Assembly (NCBI RefSeq): GCF_014748335.1
Contig: NZ_JAAVIY010000001.1
Location: forward strand, 1-64,000
DNA: 64,000 nt
Direction: 5' to 3'
Source: Flavobacterium selenitireducens
Lineage (GTDB): Bacteria; Bacteroidota; Bacteroidia; Flavobacteriales; Flavobacteriaceae
This document shows positions 54,202 through 62,464 of the stretch, piece by piece (the stretch's first letter is position 1; the number at the start of each line of letters is the position of its first letter). The notes under the pieces are model-generated. The model did not search any database. It saw only the letters and a list, made by a program, of their open reading frames with translations, and was not told where the DNA came from. Position numbers and translations under genes: made by a program.

Positions 54202-55287
54202 TTATTGCACCTTGTAAAAAGGCAACTTGACAACTTTAGCCGCCACATCGTTTTTGCGGATACGGATAAAGATTTCAGAATCGGCTGCCGCGAACTCCGT
54301 TGTAACGTAACCCAACCCGATTCCCTTGTTCAAAGAAGGAGCCTGTGTGCCTGAGGTCACGTTTCCGATGACATTTCCATCCTTGTCCACGATTTCATAG
54401 CCTTGTCTCGGCACGCCGCGATCGATCAACTCGAATCCGACGAGCTTTCTCGAAACGCCGGCCTCCTTCTGGTCTTTCAAATTTTCCGAATTCGTGAACT
54501 CTTTCGTGAATTTAGTGATCCAGCCCAAACCGGCCTCGAGAGGCGAGGTCGTATCGTCGATGTCATTTCCGTAAAGGCAAAAGCCCATCTCGAGACGCAG
54601 CGTATCGCGGGCCGCAAGTCCTATCGGTTTGATGTCCCAGTTTTTCCCGGCTTCGAAAACCTTGTTCCAGATCGTTTCGGCCTGTTCGTTTTTGCAGTAA
54701 ATTTCGAAACCTCCGGAACCAGTGTAACCTGTGGCAGAAATGATCACGTCGTCAAATCCGGCGAAATCGCCCACCTCAAAATGGTAATATTTTATATCGG
54801 AAAGGTTGGTCGAAGTCAGCGATTGCATGGCTTCTGCCGCTTTCGGCCCCTGGATGGCGAGAAGCGAGTAGTCGTCGGAAGCATTCGTCATTTTCACATC
54901 CAGGTCGTTGTGAGAAGAAATCCAGTTCCAGTCTTTTTCGATATTGGAAGCATTTACAACCAATAAATACTTCTCGTCGTTGAATTTATAGACGATCAAA
55001 TCATCCACGATGCCGCCTTCGTTGTTCGGCAGACACGAATACTGCGCGCGTCCGTCGGTCAAAACCGAAGCATCATTCGAGGTCACTTTTTGGATCAAAG
55101 CTAGTGCATTGGGGCCTTCCAAAAAGAATTCACCCATGTGCGAGACGTCGAAAACACCAACCGATCGCCTCACCGATTCGTGCTCGGCATTCACGCCTTC
55201 GTACGTGATAGGCATGTTGTAGCCCGCAAAAGGAAGCATCTTCGCCCCAAGTTGTTCGTGAATGTGTGTCAGCGCCGTATTTTTCAT
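54202..55287 (-). CDS. gcvT: Glycine cleavage system aminomethyltransferase (T protein)
   Basis: A 361-residue GcvT, which transfers the aminomethyl carbon from the H protein to tetrahydrofolate. Seen: [20 protein letters not shown] near 22, [12 protein letters not shown] near 43, the folate-binding [12 protein letters not shown] near 187, and [16 protein letters not shown] near 228. The gene stands alone; gcvP and gcvH are not adjacent and no glycine riboswitch could be seen upstream. A third, diverged copy of the structured element lies upstream on the same strand. Confidence 0.95.
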   Translation of the reverse strand: MKNTALTHIHEQLGAKMLPFAGYNMPITYEGVNAEHESVRRSVGVFDVSHMGEFFLEGPNALALIQKVTSNDASVLTDGRAQYSCLPNNEGGIVDDLIVYKFNDEKYLLVVNASNIEKDWNWISSHNDLDVKMTNASDDYSLLAIQGPKAAEAMQSLTSTNLSDIKYYHFEVGDFAGFDDVIISATGYTGSGGFEIYCKNEQAETIWNKVFEAGKNWDIKPIGLAARDTLRLEMGFCLYGNDIDDTTSPLEAGLGWITKFTKEFTNSENLKDQKEAGVSRKLVGFELIDRGVPRQGYEIVDKDGNVIGNVTSGTQAPSLNKGIGLGYVTTEFAAADSEIFIRIRKNDVAAKVVKLPFYKVQ

Positions 55288-55319
55288 TATTCGTAAGAAT
55301 TAGGTTTCGAGGCGCTAAT

Positions 55320-55372
55320 TTAGCAATTAGATGATTGAGATAATTAGATAATTGAGATAATTAGATAATTAG
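55320..55372. repeat. AT-rich tandem repeat (GATAATTAGATAATT units)
   Basis: Units of the type GATAATTA / GATAATTGA repeat about five times just upstream of gcvT. It is a low-complexity spacer of a kind also seen at 31677-31740. Confidence 0.75.
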
Positions 55373-55402
55373 TTTCGTCTTTTCACTTTTGATATATCGG
55401 TA

Positions 55403-55546
55403 GCTGTTTCCGGCTGCCTGCTGCAAGGTTGCGCCCAAAGCCCGGCTGTCGCAACGCACAAAATGAGCTTCCGTTGGTCGCTCTTTTGTCGCGGCTCTAG
55501 CTCGTGATTTGGTCGGCAACGCTTTTCACCGCATCCGGGCTAGGGC
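55403..55546 (-). ncRNA. Structured intergenic element, diverged copy C
   Basis: Read on the minus strand, the left flank CCCGGATGCGG and the right flank GCAGCAGGCAGCCGG resemble the flanks of copies A and B (GGGATGGAAGCGG and ACAGCGGACAGCCCG), and the two are joined by a stem (AAGCGTTGC near 55520 with GCAACCTT near 55428). The middle is different and contains further GC-rich inverted repeats. The relation is by eye and weaker than that of A to B. It lies between gcvT and nnrD and accounts for most of that gap of about 360 bases. Confidence 0.35.
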
Positions 55547-55649
55547 AAATGTTTCCATAAAAACTTCGGTTTCTTCAAGCCAATGCGTAACTTTAAGAAC
55601 GGAGGGAAAATCAAATCCGAGACTGCACCCGTTTTCAATACGTACGATC

Positions 55650-56519
55650 GTGGCACAAAATCCAACACAAAAACTGACCAAGGCTTTTATACGAAACATC
55701 TACAGACCCGCCAAGCCGAATGCGCACAAAGGGACTCAGGGGCATGCACTGCTGATCGGCGGTAGCTACGGCAAAATAGGTTCAATCACGTTGTCGGCCA
55801 AAGCGGCGCTTCACTCTGGCGCAGGCCTGGTGACGGCCTTCATTCCGCAATGCGGCTACGATATCCTCCAGATTGCCATTCCGGAAGTCATGGTGCTGAC
55901 AGACGTCGCCCAAAAGCATTTGTCAAACATCACTTTCGAGTTGGAGCCATCGTCAATCGGGATTGGGCCGGGAATCGGGCAGGAGCCGGCCGTCGAGAAG
56001 GCGTTTTCGCATTTTCTGGACCAGGTCAAGGCGCCGCTCGTGATCGATGCCGACGCATTGAACCTTCTTTCCAAACACCCGGATTGGCTCGGTCGCCTGC
56101 CCAAAAAATCGGTTCTTACGCCTCATCCGAAAGAGCTTTCCCGTCTCATAGGGGAATTCGGATCGGATCAGCAAACGCAGGAAGCCGCAATGGAATTCGC
56201 ATCGACGTACAACTTGATTTTGGTTATGAAAGGCGCCCCCACCCAAATCACAGATGGGGATGCGTTGTTTGTCAACACCACAGGGAACGCGGCGCTGGCA
56301 ACTGCGGGATCGGGCGATGTGCTTACCGGAATCATCACGTCGTTGCTCGCCCAGGGCTACGAGCCGTTGCAAGCCGCACAATTAGGCGTCTATCTGCATG
56401 GCCTGACGGCCGACCTGGCATTGCGCGAGACAGGTACGGAAGCGTTCGTGGCTTCGGATATTATTCGCTATCTCGGAAAGGCTTTTTTATCGCTGGCTAA
56501 AAGGCCGCTGCCAAAATAA
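55650..56519 (+). CDS. nnrD: ADP-dependent NAD(P)H-hydrate dehydratase
   Basis: A 289-residue single-domain NnrD, which repairs hydrated NAD(P)H. Seen: KPNAHKGTQGHALLIGGSYGKIGS near 19-42 of this start, GIGPGIG near 108, the HPKE motif near 160, and NTTGNAALATAGSGDVLTGI near 205. The NnrE epimerase domain, fused in many bacteria, is absent. The start is uncertain: no ATG lies near the conserved region; the GTG at 55650 fits best, while the frame is open to 55509 through the structured element. The end overlaps the convergent methyltransferase by 23 bases. Confidence 0.85.
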   Translation: MAQNPTQKLTKAFIRNIYRPAKPNAHKGTQGHALLIGGSYGKIGSITLSAKAALHSGAGLVTAFIPQCGYDILQIAIPEVMVLTDVAQKHLSNITFELEPSSIGIGPGIGQEPAVEKAFSHFLDQVKAPLVIDADALNLLSKHPDWLGRLPKKSVLTPHPKELSRLIGEFGSDQQTQEAAMEFASTYNLILVMKGAPTQITDGDALFVNTTGNAALATAGSGDVLTGIITSLLAQGYEPLQAAQLGVYLHGLTADLALRETGTEAFVASDIIRYLGKAFLSLAKRPLPK

Positions 56520-57105
56520 GATGGGTTGCGCTGCCAAACGCCTTTTTGTAGACCTCGATTTTCCGAAAGCCGTTTTGATAGAGCATTGCCCGCAGTTCCG
56601 GTTCGGAATACAGGTAAACCATCGTACTGCTCTGGCCGTCGCTGGAACTTTGCCAACCGGAATTTTCGTAGTCTCCTTCAATCGCAGACAGGTACAATTT
56701 CCCGTTGTCCGAAAGCAACTTTTCACAATCGGCAATCAATTTCGACAATTCGGCCTGATTGAGATATGGCGCGATGAAACCACAAACTATCCCATCGAAA
56801 ATTTCCCCTAGAGACAGGACTTCTTTTGCGTTTAACACGCGAAATTCGGCATTTGGAACGTTCGATTTCGCGAGTTCGATCATTCTGGGTGAAAAATCGG
56901 TCTCCAGGATTTTAACATCCATTCGTTTTTGGAGGAGCTATCGCGTAATATTTCCCGGGCCGCAACCAAGCTCGAGTAACTTGGCACCATGCGGCAGTTC
57001 GGCGAGAAACGCGTCGTAGGTGTCGTCGTAAAGGTCGAGATCCATATACTTCGTCTGATAAAGCAACGCATTGTATTCGAATGTATCAAGTGCGGTTTTC
57101 TTCAT
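56497..57105 (-). pseudogene. SAM-dependent methyltransferase interrupted by one amber codon
   Basis: Reading from the ATG at 57105, a class I methyltransferase runs 55 codons to the SAM motif (LLELGCGPGNITR), meets TAG at 56940-56938, and continues in the same frame with LLQKRMDVKILETDFSPRM and on to SEPELRAMLYQNGFRKIEV near the end, 202 codons in all. No bases are lost or gained. In homologues this position is normally tyrosine or similar, so one TAC/TAT to TAG change explains it. The start overlaps the thrC stop by four bases (ATGA), so it is the last gene of the thr operon. The 141-residue part after the stop could still be made from the ATG at 56922 but would lack the SAM motif. Confidence 0.8.
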
Positions 57106-58400
57106 TTTTGCTTTAATAAGAAAGATTTCAATTGGCCATAGTCGCCTATTCGAGAAGACACTTTTTTTAACCGCATCAACTCTTCGATTTGGGCGGGAAC
57201 TTCGATCGGGAAAGACAGAATTTTCTCTGCAATTTCGCGAAACTTGACGGGATGGGCGGTTTCGAGGAAGATGCCCACCGCATCGGGAAAACGTGCCAAT
57301 TCCTTTTGCAGCCCAAGATATGCAACGGCTCCATGAGGCTCGAGCACGTATCCGAACCGTTCGAAAATGATTTGAATCGCGTCTGAGGTTTCTTCGTCCG
57401 AGAACGGATAAGATGAAAATTCCGTATCGAATTTTGATTTGTCGTCTCCATACAATTCGCGTATTCGTATGAAATTGCTGGGATTTCCTACATCCATGGC
57501 ATTCGACAACGTCTCAACCGACGGCTTTGGGTCGTATTCCCAACTTTTCAAAAACCGCGGCACGGTGTCGTTGGCATTCGTAGAGGCGACAAAATGCGCG
57601 ATCGGAAGGCCGAGTTTTTTGGCCAGCACACCGGCGCAAATGTTTCCGAAGTTTCCGCTAGGGCAGGAGACAACAAGAGGTCTTCCCAAACTTTTCAGTC
57701 GTTTGTATGCGAAGAAGAAATAGAACATTTGCGGAAGCCAGCGGGCCACGTTGATCGAATTGGCCGACGTAAGGTTGAGATGCGCTAGGTCCGGGTCCAA
57801 AAAAGCAGCTTTGACCATAGCCTGGCAGTCGTCGAACACGCCATCGACGCGCAACGCCGAGATGTTGCGGCCATAGGTCGTGAGTTGTCGTTCCTGTATA
57901 TCGGAAACCTTCCCGTCAGGATATAAAATGACGATCTCGACGCCCGGCACGTTCAGGAAGCCACTGGCAACAGCGCCGCCGGTATCGCCTGAGGTTGCTA
58001 CCAGGACGGTATTTCGGGCGTGTGGATCCGCCCGGTTGAAGTAGCCGACACATCGCGCCATGAAACGGGCGCCCACATCTTTAAAGGCCAGCGTCGGGCC
58101 GTGAAAGAGCTCGAGTGAGAACACATTCTTCCCGACTTCTACCAACGGAAACGGGAACGACAGCGTTTCCGATACGATATTTCGGAGTTCCGCTTCGGGA
58201 ATTTCATCTCCAACGAACTGGCGAATTGCCTGGAACGCGATTTCTTCGTCGGTAAGCTGTTCGATATCTTCAAAAAAGTGGCGTCCCAAAGGCGTGATGC
58301 TTTTCGGAAAATACAATCCCTTGTCTGGCGCGAGGCCTTGTATTACCGCGTTCCGGAACGTAACAGAAGGTGATTTGCGATGCAGGCTGTAATACTCCAT
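57102..58400 (-). CDS. thrC: Threonine synthase
   Basis: A 432-residue threonine synthase, converting O-phosphohomoserine to threonine with PLP. Seen: MEYYSLHRKSPSVTFRNAV at the start, QGLAPDKGLYFP near 21, the PLP lysine in PTLAFKDVGARF near 105, and ATSGDTGGAVASGF near 135. It starts three bases after thrB and overlaps the following methyltransferase by four, in the order thrA-thrB-thrC. Confidence 0.96.
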   Translation of the reverse strand: MEYYSLHRKSPSVTFRNAVIQGLAPDKGLYFPKSITPLGRHFFEDIEQLTDEEIAFQAIRQFVGDEIPEAELRNIVSETLSFPFPLVEVGKNVFSLELFHGPTLAFKDVGARFMARCVGYFNRADPHARNTVLVATSGDTGGAVASGFLNVPGVEIVILYPDGKVSDIQERQLTTYGRNISALRVDGVFDDCQAMVKAAFLDPDLAHLNLTSANSINVARWLPQMFYFFFAYKRLKSLGRPLVVSCPSGNFGNICAGVLAKKLGLPIAHFVASTNANDTVPRFLKSWEYDPKPSVETLSNAMDVGNPSNFIRIRELYGDDKSKFDTEFSSYPFSDEETSDAIQIIFERFGYVLEPHGAVAYLGLQKELARFPDAVGIFLETAHPVKFREIAEKILSFPIEVPAQIEELMRLKKVSSRIGDYGQLKSFLLKQK

Positions 58401-58403
58401 TTT

Positions 58404-59333
58404 TTATTTTTTTTCGATGATTCGGATGCCGTCCGGATTGATTCCAGATACGTGTATTTCAAACGGCAGGCCCATGTTTTCGTAGACTTTGCCCATAGCC
58501 GAAGCGACCTCGTGAGCGGTTTGCTCGCCCTTGCTCAGTGCAAACACAGACGGGCCGCTTCCCGAAATTCCCGAACCCAATGCCCCGTGTGACTGGGCCG
58601 CGCTCTTCAGTTGGTCGAATCCCGGTATCAGCATTCCTCTCACGGGCTCCGCGATTTTGTCCGTCATCGACCTTCCGATGAGATCGTAGTCGTTCGTATA
58701 CAGTCCGGCTACGAAGCCGCCCACGTTTCCCCATTGGATGATGGCGTTCTGCAACGTGATGCTCTGTTTCAGTATCGAACGCGAATCGGCTGTTTTAAGC
58801 TCTATCTCCGGATGGATTACCGTGGCGAACAATTCAGGAGGTGCGTCGATCCTGATCACGTCAACCGGATCGTAACTCCTGATGAGCGTTAATCCGCCCA
58901 ACAGCGCCGGAGCGACGTTATCCGCATGGGCACTTCCCGAGGCGAGCTTTTCGCCTTGCATGGCAAACTTGATCAGCTCCCGGGCCTCGTAAGGGCGGCC
59001 GAGCAGTTCGTTTATTCCAAAGACCGCCCCGGCTGCGCTTGCGGCCGAGCTTCCGATCCCACTTCCGGCTTTGATGCGCTTTTTTATCTCGATTTCGAAC
59101 CCGAAGTCGGTTTCCCATTCGCGAAGCATCGCCAATGCCGCGACTCCGGCAACGTTGTGCGTGGCTTCCATCGGCAGGTCGGCGCCCTCAATCTTATTGA
59201 TCCGGACGGTTTTTTCGCCAATCTTGCGAATCGTCATTTCATCCCCGACATTTTCCAGGCAAAGGCCGAGTACGTCGAAGCCGCAGGAAAGATTGGCAAT
59301 CGTGGCCGGTGAGAATATTTTTATAAAGTCCAT
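58404..59333 (-). CDS. thrB: Homoserine kinase
   Basis: A 309-residue GHMP kinase that phosphorylates homoserine. Seen: FSPATIANLSCGFDVLGLCL at 7-26, the phosphate-binding loop KAGSGIGSSAASAAGAVFGI near 90, and GISGSGPSVFALSKG near 262. It is the middle gene of the thr operon, 58 bases after thrA and three before thrC. Confidence 0.96.
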   Translation of the reverse strand: MDFIKIFSPATIANLSCGFDVLGLCLENVGDEMTIRKIGEKTVRINKIEGADLPMEATHNVAGVAALAMLREWETDFGFEIEIKKRIKAGSGIGSSAASAAGAVFGINELLGRPYEARELIKFAMQGEKLASGSAHADNVAPALLGGLTLIRSYDPVDVIRIDAPPELFATVIHPEIELKTADSRSILKQSITLQNAIIQWGNVGGFVAGLYTNDYDLIGRSMTDKIAEPVRGMLIPGFDQLKSAAQSHGALGSGISGSGPSVFALSKGEQTAHEVASAMGKVYENMGLPFEIHVSGINPDGIRIIEKK

Positions 59334-59391
59334 CTTATTTGATTAGTGAATTACCGATTCTTGGTCGGGCAGCGATTTCGTGTTAGTTTCG

Positions 59392-61839
59392 TCAATTGTT
59401 CCCTACCCGGATCACATCAGCGAAAATCCCGCTGGCCGTGACCGCCGCTCCGGCTCCGGCCCCTTTGATGAGCAACGGCTGGTCGGGATAGCGATCGGTA
59501 TAAAACAGCACGATGTTGTCCTTGCCTTCAAGATCGTAGAACGGGTGTGATTCGGGGATAAGCTGCAATCCGACCGAGGCTTTTCCGTCCTGGAACCGCG
59601 CGACATATTTGAGTCGGCAGCCCTTCGATCTCGCATTTTCATAAAGTTCGTCAAAATGTTTGGCGTTTGACGCGAGCGACTCAAAAAAATCTGGGACCGA
59701 GGTAGTGTTTCTGCAGGTTTCCGGCAGGAAAGACGTATTTTCAATATCGGACATTTCGATTTCGTATCCGCTTTCGCGAATCAGGATCAGGATTTTGCGC
59801 GCGACGTCTACGCCACTTAAATCAATTTTCGGATCAGGCTCTGTAAATCCTTGGATTCCTGCTTCTTTTACAATGTCGTGGAAATTTGTTCCGTTCGTGA
59901 AATTGTTGAAAATGAAATTGAGGCTGCCCGACAATACCGCTTGTATCGACCGGATTTTGTCGCCCGAGGCAACCATGTGCTTTAGGGTGTCGATGATGGG
60001 CAGTCCGGCTCCTACGTTGGTCTCGAACAGGAATGGCGCGGCGTATTTCCGGCTCAGGTTTTTGAGTTTCCGATAACCGTCGTAATCGGACGAGCAAGCG
60101 ATTTTATTGCAGGTCACCACGGCGACACTTTCGCGGAGAAATTCAGCGTATGTAGCCGCTATGTCAGGATTGGCCGTGTTGTCGACAAAAATGCTGTTGC
60201 GCAGATTCAGTTGCTTCACCCGTCCGATAAAATCCGAAATATTAGCAGGCATTCCCGCTGTCAAAGCAGCTTCCCAATCGTTCAGCGAAATCCCGCGCTC
60301 ATCGAAAATCATCGTTCTGGAATTCGATAAGGCGACCACACGGAGGTTGAGGCGCAGGTTCTCGCGAAGAAATGTCTGTTGTTGACAGATTTGATCCAAA
60401 AATTTACCTCCGACGTTCCCGACACCTGTCACGAACAAATTCAGTTGTTTGATATCGTCCTCGAAAAAGCGTTCGTGCAAAGCGTTCAGCGCTTTTTTTA
60501 CATCGGCTTGCCGTATTACGACCGATATGTTGCGTTCCGAGGCTCCCTGGGCGATCGCGCGGATGTTGACGTTGTTTTTGCCCAAAGTGCTGAACATTTT
60601 ACCGCTGAGTCCCTGGTGGTTTTTCATGTTTTCGCCCACGACCGCCACAATGCACAAGCCCGTTTCCACGATACAGGGTTCGATTTTTCGCAACAGGATT
60701 TCGGCCTCAAACGCTTTGTCGATCGCGCTGCTTGCCTTTTCCGCATCCGAATCCAGTATTCCGACGCAAATCGAATGTTCCGATGAGGCCTGCGTGATGA
60801 AAATAACATTGATCGCCTTGTCGGAAAGCACCTCGAACAATCGCTTTGACGAGCCCGCAACGCCGATCATCCCCGATCCTTCAAGCGTCAGCAGGCAAAT
60901 GTTCTCGATGTGGCTGATTCCTTTTACGGGATTTTCGGAATGTTTCGGCTCGGAGGAGATCCACGTTCCGGCAGCCTCCGGTTCAAAAGTGTTCTTGATG
61001 AGGATCGGGATGTTGTGGTCAAGCGCGGGCTGGATGGTTGGAGGGTAAAGCACTTTCGCTCCAAAGTGTGACAATTCCATCGCTTCCTGGTACGAAATCG
61101 ACGCGATGGGTTGTGCCTGCGCAACGATTTTGGGATTGGCCGTATACATTCCGTTTACGTCGGTCCAGATTTCCAATTGGCGCGCACCGATGGCCGAGGC
61201 GATGATGGAGGCCGTAAAATCGGACCCGCCGCGTCCGAGCGTCGTATTCTCGCCTTCCTGCGTCGATCCGATAAATCCGGGTAATATTGTAACCGGCTTA
61301 TTATCTGATTCAAAAAAAGCTTTTATTAATGTGTTTGTTATACTGAAATTAACATTGGCCTTTCCGAAATTATCATCGGTTTTAATCAATTCTCGACTGT
61401 CTTTATAGCGACTCTCCGGAATGGATTGCTTGATCGCTTCCGCCACGATGCACGACGACAGCAATTCCCCAAAACCAATTATGGTATCGGATGTCCGTGG
61501 CGACAATTCCCCTAACAGGAAGCAGCCGTCGAGCAACGTATCAAGGTGGTTGAGAAGGCGCTTGACATGGCTCAACAGGGCGCTTTGGTGTTGGATCGGA
61601 AGCAAATCCCTGACGACCTCCAAATGTTTTTTTTCTATTTCGGACGCGATATCCCGATATGTTTCCTGTTTGGAAGCGGCCAACCTGCCCGCGGAAACGA
61701 GTAGGTCGGTCACGCCGCCGAACGCAGAGACTACGACAATGACGCTTTGTATTTTGCTTTTTTTGGAAACGATTTGGCAAACCAATCGGACATTTTGGGC
61801 GTTGGCAACGGATGTGCCGCCGAATTTCATTACTATCAT
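59392..61839 (-). CDS. thrA: Bifunctional aspartate kinase / homoserine dehydrogenase
   Basis: An 815-residue fusion, the standard length. The aspartokinase domain opens with MKFGGTSVANAQNV at 4-17 and holds GFIGSTQEGENTTLGRGGSDFTA near 190; ACT regulatory domains span about 310-460; homoserine dehydrogenase begins near NLFVTGVGNVGGKFL at about 470 and includes VGAGLPIIDTL near 612. It catalyses the first and third steps to threonine and in relatives is feedback-inhibited by threonine. The first ATG (61839) or the ATG three codons later could be used. A Thr-rich leader precedes it. Confidence 0.96.
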   Translation of the reverse strand: MIVMKFGGTSVANAQNVRLVCQIVSKKSKIQSVIVVVSAFGGVTDLLVSAGRLAASKQETYRDIASEIEKKHLEVVRDLLPIQHQSALLSHVKRLLNHLDTLLDGCFLLGELSPRTSDTIIGFGELLSSCIVAEAIKQSIPESRYKDSRELIKTDDNFGKANVNFSITNTLIKAFFESDNKPVTILPGFIGSTQEGENTTLGRGGSDFTASIIASAIGARQLEIWTDVNGMYTANPKIVAQAQPIASISYQEAMELSHFGAKVLYPPTIQPALDHNIPILIKNTFEPEAAGTWISSEPKHSENPVKGISHIENICLLTLEGSGMIGVAGSSKRLFEVLSDKAINVIFITQASSEHSICVGILDSDAEKASSAIDKAFEAEILLRKIEPCIVETGLCIVAVVGENMKNHQGLSGKMFSTLGKNNVNIRAIAQGASERNISVVIRQADVKKALNALHERFFEDDIKQLNLFVTGVGNVGGKFLDQICQQQTFLRENLRLNLRVVALSNSRTMIFDERGISLNDWEAALTAGMPANISDFIGRVKQLNLRNSIFVDNTANPDIAATYAEFLRESVAVVTCNKIACSSDYDGYRKLKNLSRKYAAPFLFETNVGAGLPIIDTLKHMVASGDKIRSIQAVLSGSLNFIFNNFTNGTNFHDIVKEAGIQGFTEPDPKIDLSGVDVARKILILIRESGYEIEMSDIENTSFLPETCRNTTSVPDFFESLASNAKHFDELYENARSKGCRLKYVARFQDGKASVGLQLIPESHPFYDLEGKDNIVLFYTDRYPDQPLLIKGAGAGAAVTASGIFADVIRVGNN

Positions 61840-61911
61840 GACAAGAAAATTGGGTAAACGAAGGTTATTGCTCCTGTAAGGGTGCGCACGATTGCCGTAA
61901 TATGTAGAAGA

Positions 61912-61998
61912 TTAACCCCGAAGGGTCGTGGATGTGCCAACCGTAGTCGCGACCCAAAAGGTCGTAAGCGAAGAGGTGTATGTTGCGTTGATTGGCAT
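61912..61998 (-). CDS. Threonine-rich leader peptide (thrL-like), candidate attenuator
   Basis: A 28-codon frame starting with ATG at 61998 and ending at TAA (61914-61912), 72 bases before thrA. Nine of 28 codons are threonine (codons 6, 8, 12, 13, 18, 19, 22, 24, 25), more than any chance frame should hold. The promoter -7 element ends four bases before its ATG, so the transcript begins at or almost at the start codon. Two hairpins compete: GGGTCG (61955-61950) with CGACCC (61928-61923), and ACCC-UUCG-GGGT (61926-61915). This is the layout of a threonine attenuation leader as in E. coli thrL. No U-rich terminator is visible, so the mechanism may differ. Confidence 0.6.
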   Translation of the reverse strand: MPINATYTSSLTTFWVATTVGTSTTLRG

Positions 61999-62002
61999 TT
62001 TC

Positions 62003-62032
62003 CAAATGTAGCAATTTTATGATGCCATCCAA
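62003..62032 (-). promoter_or_regulatory. Promoter of the thr operon
   Basis: On the minus strand TTG (62032-62030), 19 bases, TACATTTG (62010-62003), exact consensus. It gives an mRNA leader of about 155 bases before thrA. Confidence 0.72.
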
Positions 62033-62134
62033 TTCAATTTATAATTTTTGCGAATAATACAAATTGATTTAAGAAAAAAGCCCATCATATTCGCAATAGA
62101 AATGACAGGCTCGTAAAAAATATTAAATTTTGAA

Positions 62135-62350
62135 CTATAATGGCAAACGGTCAAGGAGTCTGGCGAGTTCGGGATCGGATGGGCGGGGAGCATCTGCAGT
62201 AACGATTTTCATGTCAAGCGATGAGATAAAACGCGGGATGCCGTTAATGTTATACTGATCGGAAATCTTTCCCCGGGACAGTTGTGGTGATTTTAGCCTG
62301 GCAAAGCCGTCCGACCAAAAGAAAAAGAGCCAACAGCAATATTTTTTCAT
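62135..62350 (-). pseudogene. TlpA/thioredoxin-like protein remnant
   Basis: A 71-residue frame starting with a signal-like MKKYCCWLFFFW and then, after a short linker, the end of a TlpA-type thioredoxin domain: YNINGIPRFI, KIVTADAPRPSDPEL, LLDRL. The whole central part, including the WCxxC active site, is missing, so this looks like an internal deletion that joined the two ends of a periplasmic disulfide reductase gene. It lies between the thr leader and the divergent hutH. It could instead be a short expressed peptide, but the lost active site argues for decay. Confidence 0.6.
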
Positions 62351-62464
62351 ATCGATGGTTGGTTTAAAATTACAACCGGAAATCGTTTTCGCAAAGTATA
62401 TTTTTTCGATTTCATTTGCCTTATCGGATGCAAATGCGGAATTTTGGGAACCTAATTTTACAAG

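Noticed and set aside
55288..55420. Possible glycine riboswitch upstream of gcvT
   Set aside because: The conserved glycine aptamer core motifs were not found; the region is AT-rich tandem repeat followed by the diverged structured element.
61836..62035. Alternative minus-strand frame through the thr leader, starting from a TTG near 62029
   Set aside because: It is open for about 55 codons and looks fairly protein-like, but it starts upstream of the promoter -7 element, uses TTG, and lacks the Thr enrichment of the ATG-started frame.
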